Of a stretch of DNA of 7,257 nt, positions 6,329 to 7,257 are shown in pieces. Below the pieces are notes generated by a model that worked only from the letters and a program-made list of their open reading frames with translations, did not search any database and was not told the origin of the DNA. Both the position numbers and the translations under genes were made by a program. How positions within the stretch are numbered: the stretch's first letter is position 1; every line of letters begins with the position of its first letter. The DNA lies in NCBI GenBank assembly GCA_913045395.1, contig CAJWPV010000068.1:1-7257 (forward strand), written 5' to 3'. Source of the stretch: an uncultured Verrucomicrobiota bacterium. Its GTDB lineage: Bacteria; Verrucomicrobiota; Verrucomicrobiia; Limisphaerales; UBA1096.

Positions 6329-6571
6329 ATGTCTGAAAATCCACCCGCAGATCGAATCAAAAAAATCATCGTCGAGCAGCTCGGCGTCAACGAGGACCAA
6401 GTCAAGCCGGAGGCCAAGTTCATCGAGGACTTGGGCGCGGACTCGCTCGACACTGTCGAGCTAGTCATGGCACTGGAGGAGGAATTCGGAACCGAGATCC
6501 CCGATGAGGAGGCTGAAAAGCTCCAAAGCGTCGGGGATGTCATCAAATTCATCGAAGACACCCAGTCCTAA
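6329..6571 (+). CDS. acpP: Acyl carrier protein
   Basis: ACP carries growing acyl chains as thioesters on a phosphopantetheine arm and passes them between the enzymes of fatty acid synthesis. This 80-residue protein has the normal length and the strongly acidic composition of the family. The attachment motif [10 protein letters not shown] (36-45) has the modified serine at S39. The following helix, [20 protein letters not shown], is nearly invariant in bacterial ACPs and provides the acidic surface recognised by partner enzymes, including FabG and FabF encoded on either side. The start is fixed by the GGAG just upstream and by the expected N-terminal helix. The 85-base gap after fabG holds the hairpin, promoter and palindrome described separately. 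fabF begins 57 bases downstream in the same reading frame. Confidence 0.98.
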   Translation: MSENPPADRIKKIIVEQLGVNEDQVKPEAKFIEDLGADSLDTVELVMALEEEFGTEIPDEEAEKLQSVGDVIKFIEDTQS

Positions 6572-6628
6572 GGGCCGGGGCGGATTCCGGGGCAGCCCGA
6601 GCCGCCGCTTGGCTGTCCTGCTGGCTTC

Positions 6629-7257
6629 ATGGCCGACCCAACACGAAAGCGAGTCGTCGTCACCGGCATCGGTGTCGTCACGCCGCTTGGACAGGGGGCC
6701 GACACTTTTTGGGGAAATCTCCTCGCCGGCCAGTGCGGCATCGACTCGATCAGCGCCTTCGACACTGAGGGCTTCCCCTGCACCATCGCCGGCGAGGTGA
6801 AGGATTTCGACCCCACACCGGCCTTCCCCTCGCCCAAGGAAGTGCGCCGCACCGACCGGTTCTCCCAGTTTGGCATCCACGCCGGCTGGCAGGCGCTCAA
6901 CGACTCCGGCCTGGACTTGGGCAAGGCCAACCGCGACCGCATCGGCGCCTTCATCGGCTCCGGCATCGGCGGGCTCATCACCCTCGAGGATCAGCACAAG
7001 AAGCTGCTCGAACGGGGCCCGGGCCGCTTGTCGCCGTTTTTCATCCCGATGATGATTCTCAACATGGCCTCGGGGATGTTTTCGCTTTATCACGGCTTGC
7101 GCGGCCCGAACGTGGCCACCTGCTCCGCTTGTGCCACAGCCAGCCACGCCATCGGCGAGGCATGGCGTACGCTTGTCATGGGCGATGCCGACGTCATGGT
7201 TGCCGGTGGGACCGAGGCCGCTGTTGCCCCCTGTGCGGTGGGCGGGTTCGCCTCCAT
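6629..7257 (+). CDS. fabF: 3-oxoacyl-[acyl-carrier-protein] synthase II FabF, N-terminal part
   Basis: FabF condenses malonyl-ACP with an acyl-ACP, releasing CO2, and elongates the chain by two carbons. The window ends inside the gene: 209 complete codons are present of a family length of about 410-420. The start RKRVVVTGIGVVTPLG (6-21) is the classic KAS opening. IGAFIGSGIGG (105-115) and GPNVAT (159-164) follow. The catalytic cysteine is C168 in SACATASHAIGEA, placed by its five-residue distance to the conserved His173. MGDADVMVAGGTEAA (184-198) is a KAS hallmark. The two His residues of the catalytic triad lie beyond the edge. An extra Cys (C165) sits three residues before the nucleophile. 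The ATG at 6629 gives a correct N-terminus but has no visible Shine-Dalgarno. The frame is open back to the acpP stop codon, 57 bases upstream, so translation may be coupled to acpP. Confidence 0.96.
   Translation, partial: MADPTRKRVVVTGIGVVTPLGQGADTFWGNLLAGQCGIDSISAFDTEGFPCTIAGEVKDFDPTPAFPSPKEVRRTDRFSQFGIHAGWQALNDSGLDLGKANRDRIGAFIGSGIGGLITLEDQHKKLLERGPGRLSPFFIPMMILNMASGMFSLYHGLRGPNVATCSACATASHAIGEAWRTLVMGDADVMVAGGTEAAVAPCAVGGFAS

Noticed and set aside
6461..7147. A 228-codon minus-strand open frame opposite acpP and fabF
   Set aside because: Both plus-strand genes are unmistakable, and the antisense product is a composition shadow with no motif.

Overview
The window is GC-rich bacterial chromosome (hand-counted 60-base lines inside genes are mostly about two-thirds G+C). 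It looks like ordinary housekeeping territory rather than a mobile or defence region. It holds a primase gene (dnaG), a TPR lipoprotein gene, an exported DUF362 protein and the start of a type II fatty acid synthesis cluster (fabG-acpP-fabF). A prolyl oligopeptidase is cut off by the left edge. I saw no tRNA, rRNA, insertion sequence, phage gene or CRISPR array. Coding density is very high, and no gene-free stretch reaches 100 bases. The mix of a DUF362 protein with a Sec signal, an S9 peptidase, a proline/glutamate-rich TPR lipoprotein and fab genes suggests the Verrucomicrobiota/Planctomycetota side of the bacteria. That is an impression from gene content and protein style, not a demonstrated placement.

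Layout, left to right. Bases 1-362 (+) are the C-terminal end of a prolyl oligopeptidase-like serine peptidase. It converges, with an 18-base gap, on dnaG (381-2177, -). Upstream of dnaG on the same strand, 19 bases away, is a 694-residue lipoprotein (2197-4281, -). This has TPR blocks at both ends joined by a long Pro/Glu linker that contains two tandem copies of a WKxRxNPLNWFGGD module. The lipoprotein gene and dnaG probably share a transcript. A 51-base divergent gap then leads to a (+) strand series: the DUF362 protein (4333-5436), fabG (5500-6243), acpP (6329-6571) and the start of fabF (6629 to the right edge).

How the genes work together. FabG, ACP and FabF are consecutive partners in fatty acid elongation. 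ACP carries the chain on its phosphopantetheine serine, FabF condenses it with malonyl-ACP, and FabG reduces the resulting 3-ketoacyl-ACP. The signals around acpP are the most regulation-like in the window: a nested hairpin with a T6 run at the end of fabG, then a candidate promoter whose -10 overlaps a 13-base palindrome, then a GGAG ribosome binding site. DnaG makes replication primers, and nothing in the sequence explains its pairing with an envelope TPR lipoprotein. I do not see a clearly new biological system. The least explained object is the TPR lipoprotein with its duplicated NPLNWF modules.
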